A stretch of 64,000 nucleotides of DNA from 20CM-4-69-16 sp035637455 (GTDB taxonomy: Bacteria > Gemmatimonadota > Gemmatimonadetes > Gemmatimonadales > GWC2-71-9): the NCBI GenBank assembly GCA_035637455.1, contig DASPXE010000093.1, positions 1-64,000 on the forward strand, read 5' to 3'. Position numbers and translations under genes: made by a program. Below, one piece after another: positions 26,322-34,623 of the stretch. The notes under the pieces were generated by a model. It did not search any database. It was given only the letters and a program-made list of their open reading frames with translations, and was not told the DNA's origin. Position 1 is the stretch's first letter. Each line of letters opens with the position of its first letter.

Positions 26322-28589
26322 GTGCCACGGTCCATCCGGGCCGCCGCGCTCCTCGCCCTCGCCGCTCCGGCAGGCCTCGCAGCGCAGCGGCCCGCCGTGT
26401 CTCCGGTCCTGCCGCGCGTCTGGCAGCGGGACACGACGCTCACCGTGTGGCTGTTCGTGCAGCCTGCCGTCCCGCTCGAGCGAGCCGCGGCCCGCGCGGC
26501 CGCCGCCGGCGCGCGGGTGCGCGTCCGCAGCCGCTGGCTGCACGCGCTCGGGGTCGACGTGCCTACGGCGGGCCTGCGCGAGCTGGCGCGCGAGGCGCTG
26601 CTCCGCCGCATCCAGCCCGCCGGCCGCTGGCGCCCGGCGCCCGGCCCGGATCCAGCGGCGCAGGCCGCGACCGCCATCGATACTTGCCCCGCGGGCGGGG
26701 ACCCCACCTACGGCCCCTCCGAGATGCCCTACCGCCAGCTCGACCTGCGCCCGCTCGCCGACGCCGGGTACGACGCGAGGGGGGTGCGAATCGCCATTCT
26801 TGACGGCGGCTTCAACACCGCGGCTGCGGCGTTCGCGGGCGTCACGGTCACGGCGCAGTACGATTTCGTGTTCGGCGATTCCGTGGTGCGCGATCAGCCC
26901 AACGACCAGCCCGGAGCGCAGTTCCACGGCACCGCGGTGTGGTCGCTCCTCGCGGGACGCGTCCCCGGCCGGCTGCGCGGGGTCGCGCCCGGCGCCGCGT
27001 ACCTGCTCGCCAAGACCGAGGACGTACGGTCCGAAACACGGATCGAGGAGCTGAACTACGTGCGCGCGCTGGAGTGGGCCGATTCGATCGGCGTCGACAT
27101 CGTCTCGTCCAGCCTCGGCTATCTCGCCTTTGACGATGGCTTCACCTACTCGCCGGCCGATCTGAACGGCCGGGTGGCGGTCACGACCGTGGCGGCCGAG
27201 AGCGCCGCGGCCCACGGCATCCTCGTCGTGACGGCGGCCGGGAACGGGGGCCCACGCTTTCGGACCCTGGTCACGCCCGGGGACGCGGATTCCGTGATCA
27301 CCGCCGGCGCGGAGGACTCGCTCGGCGCGCTCGCGAGCTTCTCATCGCGCGGCCCGACTGCGGACGGCCGGGTGAAGCCGGACCTCACCGCGCCCGGCGT
27401 GCTCGTCTGCGTGCTCAGCGCCCCCAATGCCCTCGGCCGGTTCAACGGCACCTCCTTTGCGACGCCGCTGCTCGCCGCTGCCGCGGCGCTCCTCAAGCAG
27501 CTCCATCCCGGTCTTGGGCCCGGCGGGCTCCGTCAAGCGCTGCAAGCCTACGCGGCGAACCACGCCGCGCCCGACAGCCTGCGAGGGTGGGGCCGCCCCG
27601 ACGTGGCCGCCAGCGCGGTGTTCCCGACCGCGATCACCCCGCTCACGCCCACCGGGGCGGTGCTGGCGTCGATCACGCCGTCGTTCTCGTGGTCGGTGAG
27701 CACCCCCCCTCCGTACGCCGCCCCGATCACTTACCGCCTCCGCATCGCCCGAGACGCCGCCTTCCTGTACCTCGTCGTCGATACGCTGACGACAGCCACG
27801 AGCTACGCGCTGCGGCGCGCGCTCAAGCCCGGACGGCCGCTGTTCTGGCGGGTCGACGCCACGGCCGCGACGGGCGTCACCGCCACGAGCGGCGCCCTCG
27901 GGCCGATCGTCGTACCGCCCTGGGCCACGCTCACCGCGTTCTCGACGCCGGCCGGCGTGAACACGGCGGAGGTCCAGCCCGTCTTCACCTGGCAGTCGCC
28001 CGCAGTGAGCGCGCCGCCCGGGCCGCTCCGCTACGATTTCACGGTGCGCCGCGCCGGAGCCCAATTCGCGAACAGTCCCGAATTCACCGTCGCGGGCTTG
28101 AGCGATACGGTATTTCAGCTGCCACGCCCGCTCGAGCGCGACGCGGCGTACGTGTGGTCGCTGATCGTGCACGCCGGAGCCGATACGACCCTCGTGCGAA
28201 GCCAGGGCGTATTCATGGTGGTCGACGGGTCGACTCCGCCGACGACGCTGCTCTATCAGAATTTCCCGAACCCCTTTCCCGCCGACGGACGGGAGGCGAC
28301 GTGCCTCTGGTTCGATCTCGCGGTCCCTGCGATCGTGGAGCTCGCCGTGCTCGATCTACGCGGCAACCCGGTGCGGCGCTTCGTGCCAGGGCCCAATTTC
28401 CCGGGAATTCTTCCCGCCGGCCGTTACGGCCGGAGCGGGCCCGGCGGCCCCACTTGCGATGTGCGTCTCATGTGGGACGGCCGCGCCGACGACGGGCGCG
28501 AACTGCCGCCCGGCGTCTATCTGTACAAGTTGCGGGCGGGGGGGGTAATTCAGTTCAGACGAATCGTGTTTCGGGGGAGGGACCGCTAG
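26322..28589 (+). CDS. S8 family serine peptidase (subtilase) with C-terminal FlgD/sorting-like domain
   Basis: A 755-residue secreted subtilisin-like protease starting at GTG 26322, with a signal peptide ending GLAAQ. The triad appears as Asp161 (AILDGGF), His202 (FHGTAV) and Ser378 (FNGTSFATP), with the oxyanion Asn in TAAGNGG. Residues ~450-630 form two Ig/fibronectin-like modules. The last ~100 residues begin LLYQNFPNPFP and end with ELPPGVYLYKLRAGG, the pattern shared by FlgD-like Ig modules and type IX secretion C-terminal sorting domains of the FCB group. It lies 6 nt after smc. Confidence 0.9.
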   Translation: MPRSIRAAALLALAAPAGLAAQRPAVSPVLPRVWQRDTTLTVWLFVQPAVPLERAAARAAAAGARVRVRSRWLHALGVDVPTAGLRELAREALLRRIQPAGRWRPAPGPDPAAQAATAIDTCPAGGDPTYGPSEMPYRQLDLRPLADAGYDARGVRIAILDGGFNTAAAAFAGVTVTAQYDFVFGDSVVRDQPNDQPGAQFHGTAVWSLLAGRVPGRLRGVAPGAAYLLAKTEDVRSETRIEELNYVRALEWADSIGVDIVSSSLGYLAFDDGFTYSPADLNGRVAVTTVAAESAAAHGILVVTAAGNGGPRFRTLVTPGDADSVITAGAEDSLGALASFSSRGPTADGRVKPDLTAPGVLVCVLSAPNALGRFNGTSFATPLLAAAAALLKQLHPGLGPGGLRQALQAYAANHAAPDSLRGWGRPDVAASAVFPTAITPLTPTGAVLASITPSFSWSVSTPPPYAAPITYRLRIARDAAFLYLVVDTLTTATSYALRRALKPGRPLFWRVDATAATGVTATSGALGPIVVPPWATLTAFSTPAGVNTAEVQPVFTWQSPAVSAPPGPLRYDFTVRRAGAQFANSPEFTVAGLSDTVFQLPRPLERDAAYVWSLIVHAGADTTLVRSQGVFMVVDGSTPPTTLLYQNFPNPFPADGREATCLWFDLAVPAIVELAVLDLRGNPVRRFVPGPNFPGILPAGRYGRSGPGGPTCDVRLMWDGRADDGRELPPGVYLYKLRAGGVIQFRRIVFRGRDR

Positions 28590-28593
28590 CGTC

Positions 28594-29361
28594 ATGGAAC
28601 TGGTCACCGTAGGAACGGGGACGGTCGCCCCGTCGGCAAGCCGCACGTCGGCGTGTCACTGGGTGAGCCGCGGCCGGCTCAAGATCCTGCTCGACTGCGG
28701 CGCGGGGGCCCTGCACCGGCTCGCCGAGTTCGGGCTGCCGTGGCACCAGGTCACGCACGTGGTGCTGTCGCACTTTCATCCCGACCACTGGGGCGAGTTG
28801 CCGATGCTCGTGTACGCCCTCAAGTACACCACGGTACCGGCCCGCGAGGAGCCCCTCGTGATCCTCGGGCCGCCGGGCGTGGTGCGGCTGATCAAGGCGC
28901 TCGCCGAGGGATACGGCCCCTGGCTGCTCGACCCAGGGTTCCCGATCGGCATCCTCGATGTGCGGGGCGGCGAGCCGTTCCCGCTCGACGCCGATGTGAA
29001 TCTCGAGACCTTCCCGGTGCCGCACACGCCGGAGAGCGTGGCGCTGGCGGTGGCGGCGCCGGAGGGACGGCTCGTCTACACGGGGGACACCGGCCCCTCG
29101 AGCCCGCTCGCCCGCTGGGCGGCGGGCGCCGACCTGCTGCTCGCGGAGTGCTCGCTCCCCGAGGCGATGGCCATGGACATTCATCTCACTCCGGAACGCG
29201 CTGGCGATCTGGCGCGAGAAGCCGGGGCTCGGCGCCTCGTCTTGACGCACTTCTATCCGCCGGTAGAAACTTCGGACCCGGCACGGGCCGCCGCGGTGCG
29301 GTTCAGCGGGCCGATCGCGGCCGCGCGCGACGGCGACCGGTTTGTCATCGGAGGAGCCTGA
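28594..29361 (+). CDS. MBL-fold metallo-hydrolase (RNase Z-like)
   Basis: A 255-residue protein with the metallo-beta-lactamase fold of the RNase Z/ElaC or PhnP-like branch. It shows VGTGTVAPSASRTSACHWV at the start, the zinc motif HFHPDHWGELP, YTGDTGPS and a final LTHFYPPVE His. There is no clear exosite arm, so tRNA 3'-processing is not claimed. It sits 4 nt after the subtilase and upstream of aroF. The substrate is unknown. Confidence 0.85.
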   Translation: MELVTVGTGTVAPSASRTSACHWVSRGRLKILLDCGAGALHRLAEFGLPWHQVTHVVLSHFHPDHWGELPMLVYALKYTTVPAREEPLVILGPPGVVRLIKALAEGYGPWLLDPGFPIGILDVRGGEPFPLDADVNLETFPVPHTPESVALAVAAPEGRLVYTGDTGPSSPLARWAAGADLLLAECSLPEAMAMDIHLTPERAGDLAREAGARRLVLTHFYPPVETSDPARAAAVRFSGPIAAARDGDRFVIGGA

Positions 29362-29364
29362 GCG

Positions 29365-30405
29365 GTGCTGATCGTGATGCGACACGGGGCCACCGACGCA
29401 GAGATCCAGCGCGTCGTCGCCGTCATCGAAGAACTGGGCTACAAGGCCAGCCCGATGCCCGGGGCGCAGCGCACGGCCGTCGGCCTCGTCGGCAACGACG
29501 GGCGGGTCGACGCGTCGCGGCTCGAGGCGCTCCCGGGCGTGCAGGAGATCATCCACGTCTCGAAGCCGTACAAGCAGGTGAGCCGCGAATGGAAGGGCGA
29601 AAACACGGTCGTCCGACTCCCTGGCGGCGTGGCGGTCGGAGGGACGGAGGTGGTGGCGATCGCCGGCCCGTGCTCGGTGGAGTCCGAACGGCAGATCCTC
29701 GAGGCGGCGCGCCTGGTGCGCGAAGCGGGAGCAGTGATCCTGCGCGGCGGGGCCTGGAAGCCTCGCACCTCGCCCTACGCATTCCAGGGGCTCGGCCGGC
29801 CCGGTCTCCAGCTGCTCGCCAAGGCGCGCGACGAGACGGGACTGCTGATCTGCACCGAAGCCATGGACCCCGAAGGGGTGGGATACGTCGCCGACGTCGC
29901 CGACATCATCCAAATCGGTGCCCGCAACATGCAGAACTCCTCGCTCCTCAAGGCCGCGGGGCGGGCGAAAAAGCCTGTGCTCCTGAAGCGCGGGCTGTCC
30001 GCCACGATCGAGGAGCTGCTGCTCTCCGCCGAGTACCTGCTGGCCGAGGGGAACCACGCGGTGATCCTGTGCGAGCGGGGCATCCGCGGCTTCGACACCA
30101 CGACCCGCAATGTCTTCGACCTCACGGCCATTCCCGTGGTGCACAAGCTGTCGCACTTGCCGATCGTCGCCGACCCATCGCACGGCACCGGGCTGCGGGA
30201 CAAGGTGATCCCGATGGCGCGAGCGGCAGTAGCCGCGGGCGCGGACGGCATCATCGTCGAGGTACATCCCCACCCCGATCAGGCCCTGTCCGACGGCGCG
30301 CAATCGCTCTTCCCTGACCAGTTCGCGCAGCTGATGCGCGAGGTCCGCGTGATCGCGGAAGTGATCGGGCGGCGCGTCGCCGAGCCGGCGTCGGTGGGCG
30401 CGTGA
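29365..30405 (+). CDS. aroF: 3-deoxy-7-phosphoheptulonate synthase (DAHP synthase, AroA-beta type)
   Basis: The first step of the shikimate pathway, condensing PEP with erythrose 4-phosphate. The 346-residue protein starts at GTG 29365 with a GGAGGAG ribosome binding site. Residues ~1-75 are the ferredoxin-like regulatory domain of the Thermotoga-type enzyme (MRHGATDAEIQRVVAVIEELG). The TIM barrel shows AGPCSVES, GAVILRGGAWKPRTSPYAFQG, QIGARNMQN, KRGLSATIEE and DPSHGTG. The regulatory domain suggests feedback control by aromatic amino acids. The stop overlaps a GTG of the next frame (GTGA). Confidence 0.95.
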   Translation: MLIVMRHGATDAEIQRVVAVIEELGYKASPMPGAQRTAVGLVGNDGRVDASRLEALPGVQEIIHVSKPYKQVSREWKGENTVVRLPGGVAVGGTEVVAIAGPCSVESERQILEAARLVREAGAVILRGGAWKPRTSPYAFQGLGRPGLQLLAKARDETGLLICTEAMDPEGVGYVADVADIIQIGARNMQNSSLLKAAGRAKKPVLLKRGLSATIEELLLSAEYLLAEGNHAVILCERGIRGFDTTTRNVFDLTAIPVVHKLSHLPIVADPSHGTGLRDKVIPMARAAVAAGADGIIVEVHPHPDQALSDGAQSLFPDQFAQLMREVRVIAEVIGRRVAEPASVGA

Positions 30406-31154
30406 GAAAAACTGCGGATTGCGGATTGCGGATTGCGGATTGGATGGACAACGTCGCGAGTCGCGAGACTGAGCGTCCGACACGGCGAACTGCTTTTGAA
30501 TCCGCAATCCGCAATCCGCAATCCGCAATCGCCGCAATCGGAATTTTCCTCGGCCTCCAAACCCCCGACCCCTGGCCCGTCCTCGACCGCGCCAGCCAGA
30601 CCTACCAGACGATCAGCACCCTCAGCGCCGACTTCGTCCAGGTCATCGTCAATCCGCTGATCGGCAGCCCCGACACGACGCGGGGCAAGCTGTATCAGAT
30701 GCGGCCGAGCCGCTTCGCGATGCGGTTCACGGCGCCCAAAGGCGACCGCATCGTGGCGGACGGCCGGTACCTGTGGCTGTATACACCGAGCACCACGCCT
30801 GGGCAGGTGATCCGCTCGCGCATTCCCGCGGTGGGCACCACGGGACCGAATCTGATCGGCCAGTTCGTGGAGCGACCGCGCGAGCGCTACAGCGCGCGCT
30901 ACGTGCGGGCGGACTCACTCGGCGGCACGGTGGTGGACATGGTCGCGCTCACCCCGAAGCAGCAAGACCAGCCCTACAGCGGTGCAGTGATCTGGGTGGA
31001 CCGGAACGACGGGCTAGTGCGGCGCATCGACATCACAGAGGCCTCCGGCCAGCAGCGGACGGTGATCCTCGGGAATCTCAAGGTGAACCACGGAGCGCCG
31101 GGTCGCGAATTTACTTTCTCGCCTCCGGCCGGAGTACGAGTGGTAGATCAGTAG
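30402..31154 (+). CDS. lolA: Outer-membrane lipoprotein carrier protein LolA, N-terminus partly encoded by a heptamer repeat
   Basis: LolA carries lipoproteins across the periplasm to the outer membrane. The core is recognisable (VLDRASQTYQTISTLSADFVQV, RPSRFAMRFTAPKGDRIVADGRYLWLYTP, WVDRNDGLVRRIDI). The start is uncertain: GTG 30402 (250 residues, overlapping the aroF stop) or in-frame ATG 30444 (236 residues). Either way the first residues (ADCGLRIAD; SAIRNPQSAI) are translated from the two arms of a GCGGATT inverted repeat. A short hydrophobic run (SAIAAIGIFLGLQ) may act as a signal peptide. The 3' end overlaps the converging DUF2520-like gene by 44 nt. Confidence 0.85.
   Translation: MRKTADCGLRIADWMDNVASRETERPTRRTAFESAIRNPQSAIAAIGIFLGLQTPDPWPVLDRASQTYQTISTLSADFVQVIVNPLIGSPDTTRGKLYQMRPSRFAMRFTAPKGDRIVADGRYLWLYTPSTTPGQVIRSRIPAVGTTGPNLIGQFVERPRERYSARYVRADSLGGTVVDMVALTPKQQDQPYSGAVIWVDRNDGLVRRIDITEASGQQRTVILGNLKVNHGAPGREFTFSPPAGVRVVDQ
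30413..30530. repeat. Inverted pair of heptamer arrays (GCGGATT)n / (AATCCGC)n, copy 1
   Basis: The left arm, 30413-30442, holds four copies of TGCGGAT. The right arm, 30499-30530, holds four copies of AATCCGC plus AATC. The arms are perfect reverse complements over about 30 nt and are separated by about 56 nt of unrelated sequence. The RNA would fold into a long GC-containing stem between aroF and the lolA core. The same arrangement occurs at 45231-45330. Confidence 0.92.
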
Positions 31155-32031
31155 CGAGCGCGTCGGCGACCCGTGCCGCCGTCGCTTCGTCCATTCCCCG
31201 TTTCTCGGCGAGCTCGAGCGCCGCGCGCCCCAGCGCCCGGTACAAGAGCGCGTCATCTTGGGTGAGCGACTCGAGATGGCGGCGGATGGTGCTGGCGTCG
31301 CCACGCACGACTGGGCCCGTGAGCGCGTCCTTCGGCTGCTCGTGTGACAGATTCTCCAGCGTGCCCTCCACGAGCGGGCGTAGGGCCTGCCACGCCGCGG
31401 CGTCCGTGAGGCCCGCGTGCCGCAGCAGGCGCTGGGCGACCGCCTGCACCACGACGAAATAGTTGGACGCGAACACGGCGCCCGCGTGGTAGATCGCCTT
31501 CGCCTTGCCGGTAATGCGGAACGGGTGCATCCCCAAGTCCCGGGCGATCGCCTCCGCCGCCTCGAGCGCCCGCGGCATCCCCTCCACAGCAGCCCAGGCG
31601 CCCTTCAGGCGCTCGGGCGCGCGCTCAGGATCCACGATGGTCTGAAGCGGGTGGAGCGAGCCGAGCGCGGCGCGTGACGGGACGAGGCGGCCCAGCGCTT
31701 CCTGGCCCTGGACACCTGAGAGGTGGAGCACCACGTGCTCCGGCCGGATCGCGCCGCCGCGCGCGAGCGCCTCCGCCAGTGGGCGGATGGCGTCGTCTCG
31801 CACGGCGAGAATGACGACGCCCGCCTGGGCGACCCAGGCGGGCGGCGGGGAAGCGTCAGGGGGCCCGACGGCGAGCTGCAGCGGCTTCGGAACGGCCTTC
31901 TTGCGGCGGCCGTGCAGCCGGACGGTGTAGCCGGCACGCGTCAGCGCCAGCGCGAAGCCCAGGCCCGCGCGCCCCGGCCCGATGATCCCGACCGCGGGCC
32001 TGCGCGAAGCCTCCGGGCGTCGGAACGGCAC
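31111..32031 (-). CDS. Rossmann-fold oxidoreductase, DUF2520-containing (NADP/F420-type)
   Basis: A 306-residue protein starting at GTG 32031. Its N-terminal dinucleotide-binding domain has GIIGPGRAGLGFALALTRAGY and VVILAVRDDAIRPLAEAL. This is followed by HLSGVQGQEAL, LGSLHPLQTI and a C-terminal helical DUF2520 domain (KAIYHAGAVFASNYFVVV...AWQALRPLVEGTL, ALTGPVVRGD). It resembles 6-phosphogluconate-dehydrogenase-like and ketopantoate-reductase-like enzymes, but the substrate is unknown. The start overlaps the S41 peptidase stop by 1 nt, and its 3' end overlaps lolA by 44 nt. Confidence 0.83.
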   Translation of the reverse strand: MPFRRPEASRRPAVGIIGPGRAGLGFALALTRAGYTVRLHGRRKKAVPKPLQLAVGPPDASPPPAWVAQAGVVILAVRDDAIRPLAEALARGGAIRPEHVVLHLSGVQGQEALGRLVPSRAALGSLHPLQTIVDPERAPERLKGAWAAVEGMPRALEAAEAIARDLGMHPFRITGKAKAIYHAGAVFASNYFVVVQAVAQRLLRHAGLTDAAAWQALRPLVEGTLENLSHEQPKDALTGPVVRGDASTIRRHLESLTQDDALLYRALGRAALELAEKRGMDEATAARVADALATDLPLVLRPEARK

Positions 32032-33650
32032 TAGTTCCGCTGGTTCGCGGGGGGCTTGGCCGGGGCGAGGGAGAGCAGGTCCTGCGGCGACCGAGCGCGG
32101 CGCGCCAGGCCGAGCGCCGCCTGCACCTGGTGATCCTCCGCCATCCGCCGGCGCACCTCGGTCGGCCGACCGAACACGTAGCGCGTGGTCTCGTAGCCGA
32201 GCTCTTGGGCGATGAGGGTGTGCGCACCGGCCATGAGGCTGTCGGGAACGACCGCGCCCCTGGTCCGGAGGCGGCGCAGCACCTCGCTCACCATCTCGGC
32301 GCTCACGGTGAAGGAGGGGTCACTGACGCGACCCGTCCCCTTGAGCTCGAGCGAGTAGGTGGAGAGCACGTCCCGGAACACCGGGATCTTGTCGCCGAGC
32401 GTTCTCATGAAGTTCCGCTCCGCCGTCGTGAAGGTGTCCGGGCTGACGAACAGATCCGGCCGGATCCCGCCGCCACCCACCACCGTGCGGCCTCGGTCGG
32501 TGTGGAACACCGGCGCGGAATCACTCTTCGTCGTATCGCGACCCTGCTCCGCCGCGACGGCCTGCGCCTCCTGATCGGCCTCGTTCTTGCTCTTGCGCTG
32601 AATGGTGCGGCCGCTCGGCGTGTACCAACGCGCCGTGGTCAGCTTGAGCGCCGTCTCCGGTGTGAGCTGCCAGAGCGACTGCACGAGCCCCTTCCCGAAT
32701 GTAGGCGTCCCGACGACCAGGGCGCGATCGTGATCCTGGAGCGCGCCAGTGATGATCTCGGCGGCGCTGGCAGTGCCGCCGTTCACGAGCACCACGATCG
32801 GCAGGCCGGGCCACGGCTGGGGTTTGGTGTCCCGGAACGAGCGCGTGATGTTGGGTGCCCGGCCGCGCGTCGCCACGACCTCTTGACCCGGGTCGAGGAA
32901 CAGCTCGCTCACGGCCACGCCCTGATCGAGCAGGCCGCCCGGGTTGCTGCGCAGGTCGAGCACCAGCGATTTCATCCCCTTCTGCACCAGATTCCCCACC
33001 GCCTCGGTCAGCTCCGCCGCTGACGTCTCGCTCACCGGACTCAACTGGACGTATCCGACCTTGTCGTCGAGCATCATCGCGACCTGCACCGAGCGAATGT
33101 GGATCGTGGCGCGGTTCAGCTTGAACGTGAGCGGCTGCTCCACGCCCACGCGGTGCACCCGAAGCTCGACTTTCGTGCCCGGCTGACCGCGCAGCTCCTT
33201 CACCGCCTGGTCGTTCTTCCAGCCTTCGGTCGAGCGGCCGTCCAGGGTGACGATCTGATCGCCCGACTGGATGCCGGCCCGCTCGGCCGGCGTGTCGGGC
33301 AGCGGCGCCACGACCGTGATCCACCCGTCGCGCACGTCGATCTGGATGCCCAGCCCGCCGTAGTTGCCGGTGGTCGCCTCGGACAGAGCGCGGAAGTCGT
33401 CGCGCTTGAGGAAGACCGAATACGGGTCGTGCAGCTGGTCGAGCATGCCGTCGATCGCCATCTGGTAGAGTTGCCGCTCGTCGAGCGAGTCGACGTAGTA
33501 GTCGGCGACGTGCGCCAGCACGTCCTCGAACAGGCGCGCCTGCTGGTACACGGATCCCTCCGGCACGGCCTCGCGCTGCAACAGCCAGCCACCCGTCGCG
33601 AGCGCGACACACGAGATGACGGCGACGACCAGGATCTTTCGGAGCTTCAT
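32031..33650 (-). CDS. S41 family carboxy-terminal processing peptidase (CtpA-like)
   Basis: A 539-residue periplasmic protease anchored by an N-terminal helix (ILVVAVISCVALATGGWLL). The order is helical N-domain (VADYYVDSLDERQLYQMAIDGML), PDZ (GLGIQIDVRDGWITVVAPLPDTPAERAGIQSGDQI) and tail-protease core. The Ser/Lys dyad is Ser295 (GGTASAAEI) and Lys320 (TFGKGLVQ), the same 25-residue spacing as E. coli Prc. The C-terminal ~120 residues are an extra helical region. ATG 33650 overlaps the tmk stop (ATGA). Confidence 0.93.
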   Translation of the reverse strand: MKLRKILVVAVISCVALATGGWLLQREAVPEGSVYQQARLFEDVLAHVADYYVDSLDERQLYQMAIDGMLDQLHDPYSVFLKRDDFRALSEATTGNYGGLGIQIDVRDGWITVVAPLPDTPAERAGIQSGDQIVTLDGRSTEGWKNDQAVKELRGQPGTKVELRVHRVGVEQPLTFKLNRATIHIRSVQVAMMLDDKVGYVQLSPVSETSAAELTEAVGNLVQKGMKSLVLDLRSNPGGLLDQGVAVSELFLDPGQEVVATRGRAPNITRSFRDTKPQPWPGLPIVVLVNGGTASAAEIITGALQDHDRALVVGTPTFGKGLVQSLWQLTPETALKLTTARWYTPSGRTIQRKSKNEADQEAQAVAAEQGRDTTKSDSAPVFHTDRGRTVVGGGGIRPDLFVSPDTFTTAERNFMRTLGDKIPVFRDVLSTYSLELKGTGRVSDPSFTVSAEMVSEVLRRLRTRGAVVPDSLMAGAHTLIAQELGYETTRYVFGRPTEVRRRMAEDHQVQAALGLARRARSPQDLLSLAPAKPPANQRN

Positions 33651-34273
33651 GACACGCCTCGCGTTGAGAGTACGGTCACCGCCATGACCTCGCGCCACGC
33701 GGCATCTTGCACGGCCCTCTTGGACTGTGTGGCATCGATGTGGACTACCCCGGGCCCCGCGGCGCCACGGTACGCCTCGAGCACGCGCCGGTGGAACCCA
33801 TCGTCCTGCCGCTCCAACCGGTCCTGCACCTTGCGTGCCGCGCGTTGCCGCTCGCGGCCGATCGCCACTGGCACGTCGAGCACGAGCGTCAAGTCCGGTA
33901 CGAGACCCCCCGTGGCCAGCCGGTTGGCCCGAGCCACCTCCTCGTACGCTAACCCGCCGCCGGCCACTTGGTAGGCCATGGTCGAAAGCTCGAACCGGTC
34001 GGCCAGGACCACCTGTCCCGCAGCGAGCGCGGGACGGATGACCTTATGCACCAGGTCGGCCCGCGCCGCGAGGAACAGGAACAACTCGGCGGCGGGGGCC
34101 ATCTCGTGCGGGAATCCCAGGACCACCTTGCGCGCCGCTTCCGCGACGGGCGTCCCGCCGGGCTCGCGCACCGTCACGACGGCACGGCCGTCGGCGCGGA
34201 ACCGGGCCGCCAGCCAGCGCAGCAGCGTCGACTTCCCCGCCCCTTCCGGGCCCTCCACGACGATGAACGTCAT
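33647..34273 (-). CDS. tmk: Thymidylate kinase
   Basis: A 208-residue dTMP kinase. P-loop GPEGAGKST, the VREPGGTPVAEAAR segment, LADRFELSTMAYQ (DRx motif) and a LID region with RERQRAARKVQDRLE are all present. It starts at ATG 34273, overlapping the YlbF-like gene, and ends overlapping the S41 peptidase gene. Longer frames upstream only read through neighbouring genes. Confidence 0.95.
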   Translation of the reverse strand: MTFIVVEGPEGAGKSTLLRWLAARFRADGRAVVTVREPGGTPVAEAARKVVLGFPHEMAPAAELFLFLAARADLVHKVIRPALAAGQVVLADRFELSTMAYQVAGGGLAYEEVARANRLATGGLVPDLTLVLDVPVAIGRERQRAARKVQDRLERQDDGFHRRVLEAYRGAAGPGVVHIDATQSKRAVQDAAWREVMAVTVLSTRGVS

Positions 34274-34623
34274 CCCAGCGTGATGATGGGGCTCGCGGCC
34301 CCCTGCTTCATACCCTCGTAGATCCGCGCGTTTACCTTGGCCATCAGTTTTTCGAAGTTCGCCTGCGCGGCCACAACTTGCTGATACACCGTATTCGACT
34401 GGACGCTCTGAAGCGCGCGATCGTACTGCTCGACCTGCTCGCGGGGCGGCTCGCGATTCTCCTGGGCCGCGCGCTCGATGTCGCGGGCGATCCGCTCGAC
34501 CTCGGCCAGGAGCTGCTTGCAGGTCGTGTCCTCGCGCATCCGGTCGCTCGCCCGGACCAGGGCTTTGTACTCCTCGCTCTGCCCCAGCAGCCGGCCGAGC
34601 TCCCCCGCCTTCTGATCGATCAC
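34270..34623 (-). CDS. YlbF/YmcA family protein
   Basis: A 117-residue all-helical protein (ELGRLLGQSEEYKALVRASDRM...CKQLLAEVERIARDIE...VYQQVVAAQANFEKLMAKVNARI) matching the YlbF/YmcA family. In Bacillus these form a complex with YaaT that controls RNase Y and development. No partner is visible here. It overlaps prmC and tmk by 4 nt each and so lies inside the rpmE-to-DUF2520 operon. Confidence 0.8.
   Translation of the reverse strand: MIDQKAGELGRLLGQSEEYKALVRASDRMREDTTCKQLLAEVERIARDIERAAQENREPPREQVEQYDRALQSVQSNTVYQQVVAAQANFEKLMAKVNARIYEGMKQGAASPIITLG

Noticed and set aside
30413..30530. CRISPR array interpretation of the GCGGATT repeats
   Set aside because: Units are 7 nt in direct tandem with no spacers; arms are inverted copies, not repeat-spacer units.
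28555..30537. Very long leftward open frame opposite the MBL hydrolase and aroF
   Set aside because: Both + strand genes are clear family members. The leftward translation has no domain pattern and is a GC-rich antisense shadow; its start is translated repeat.
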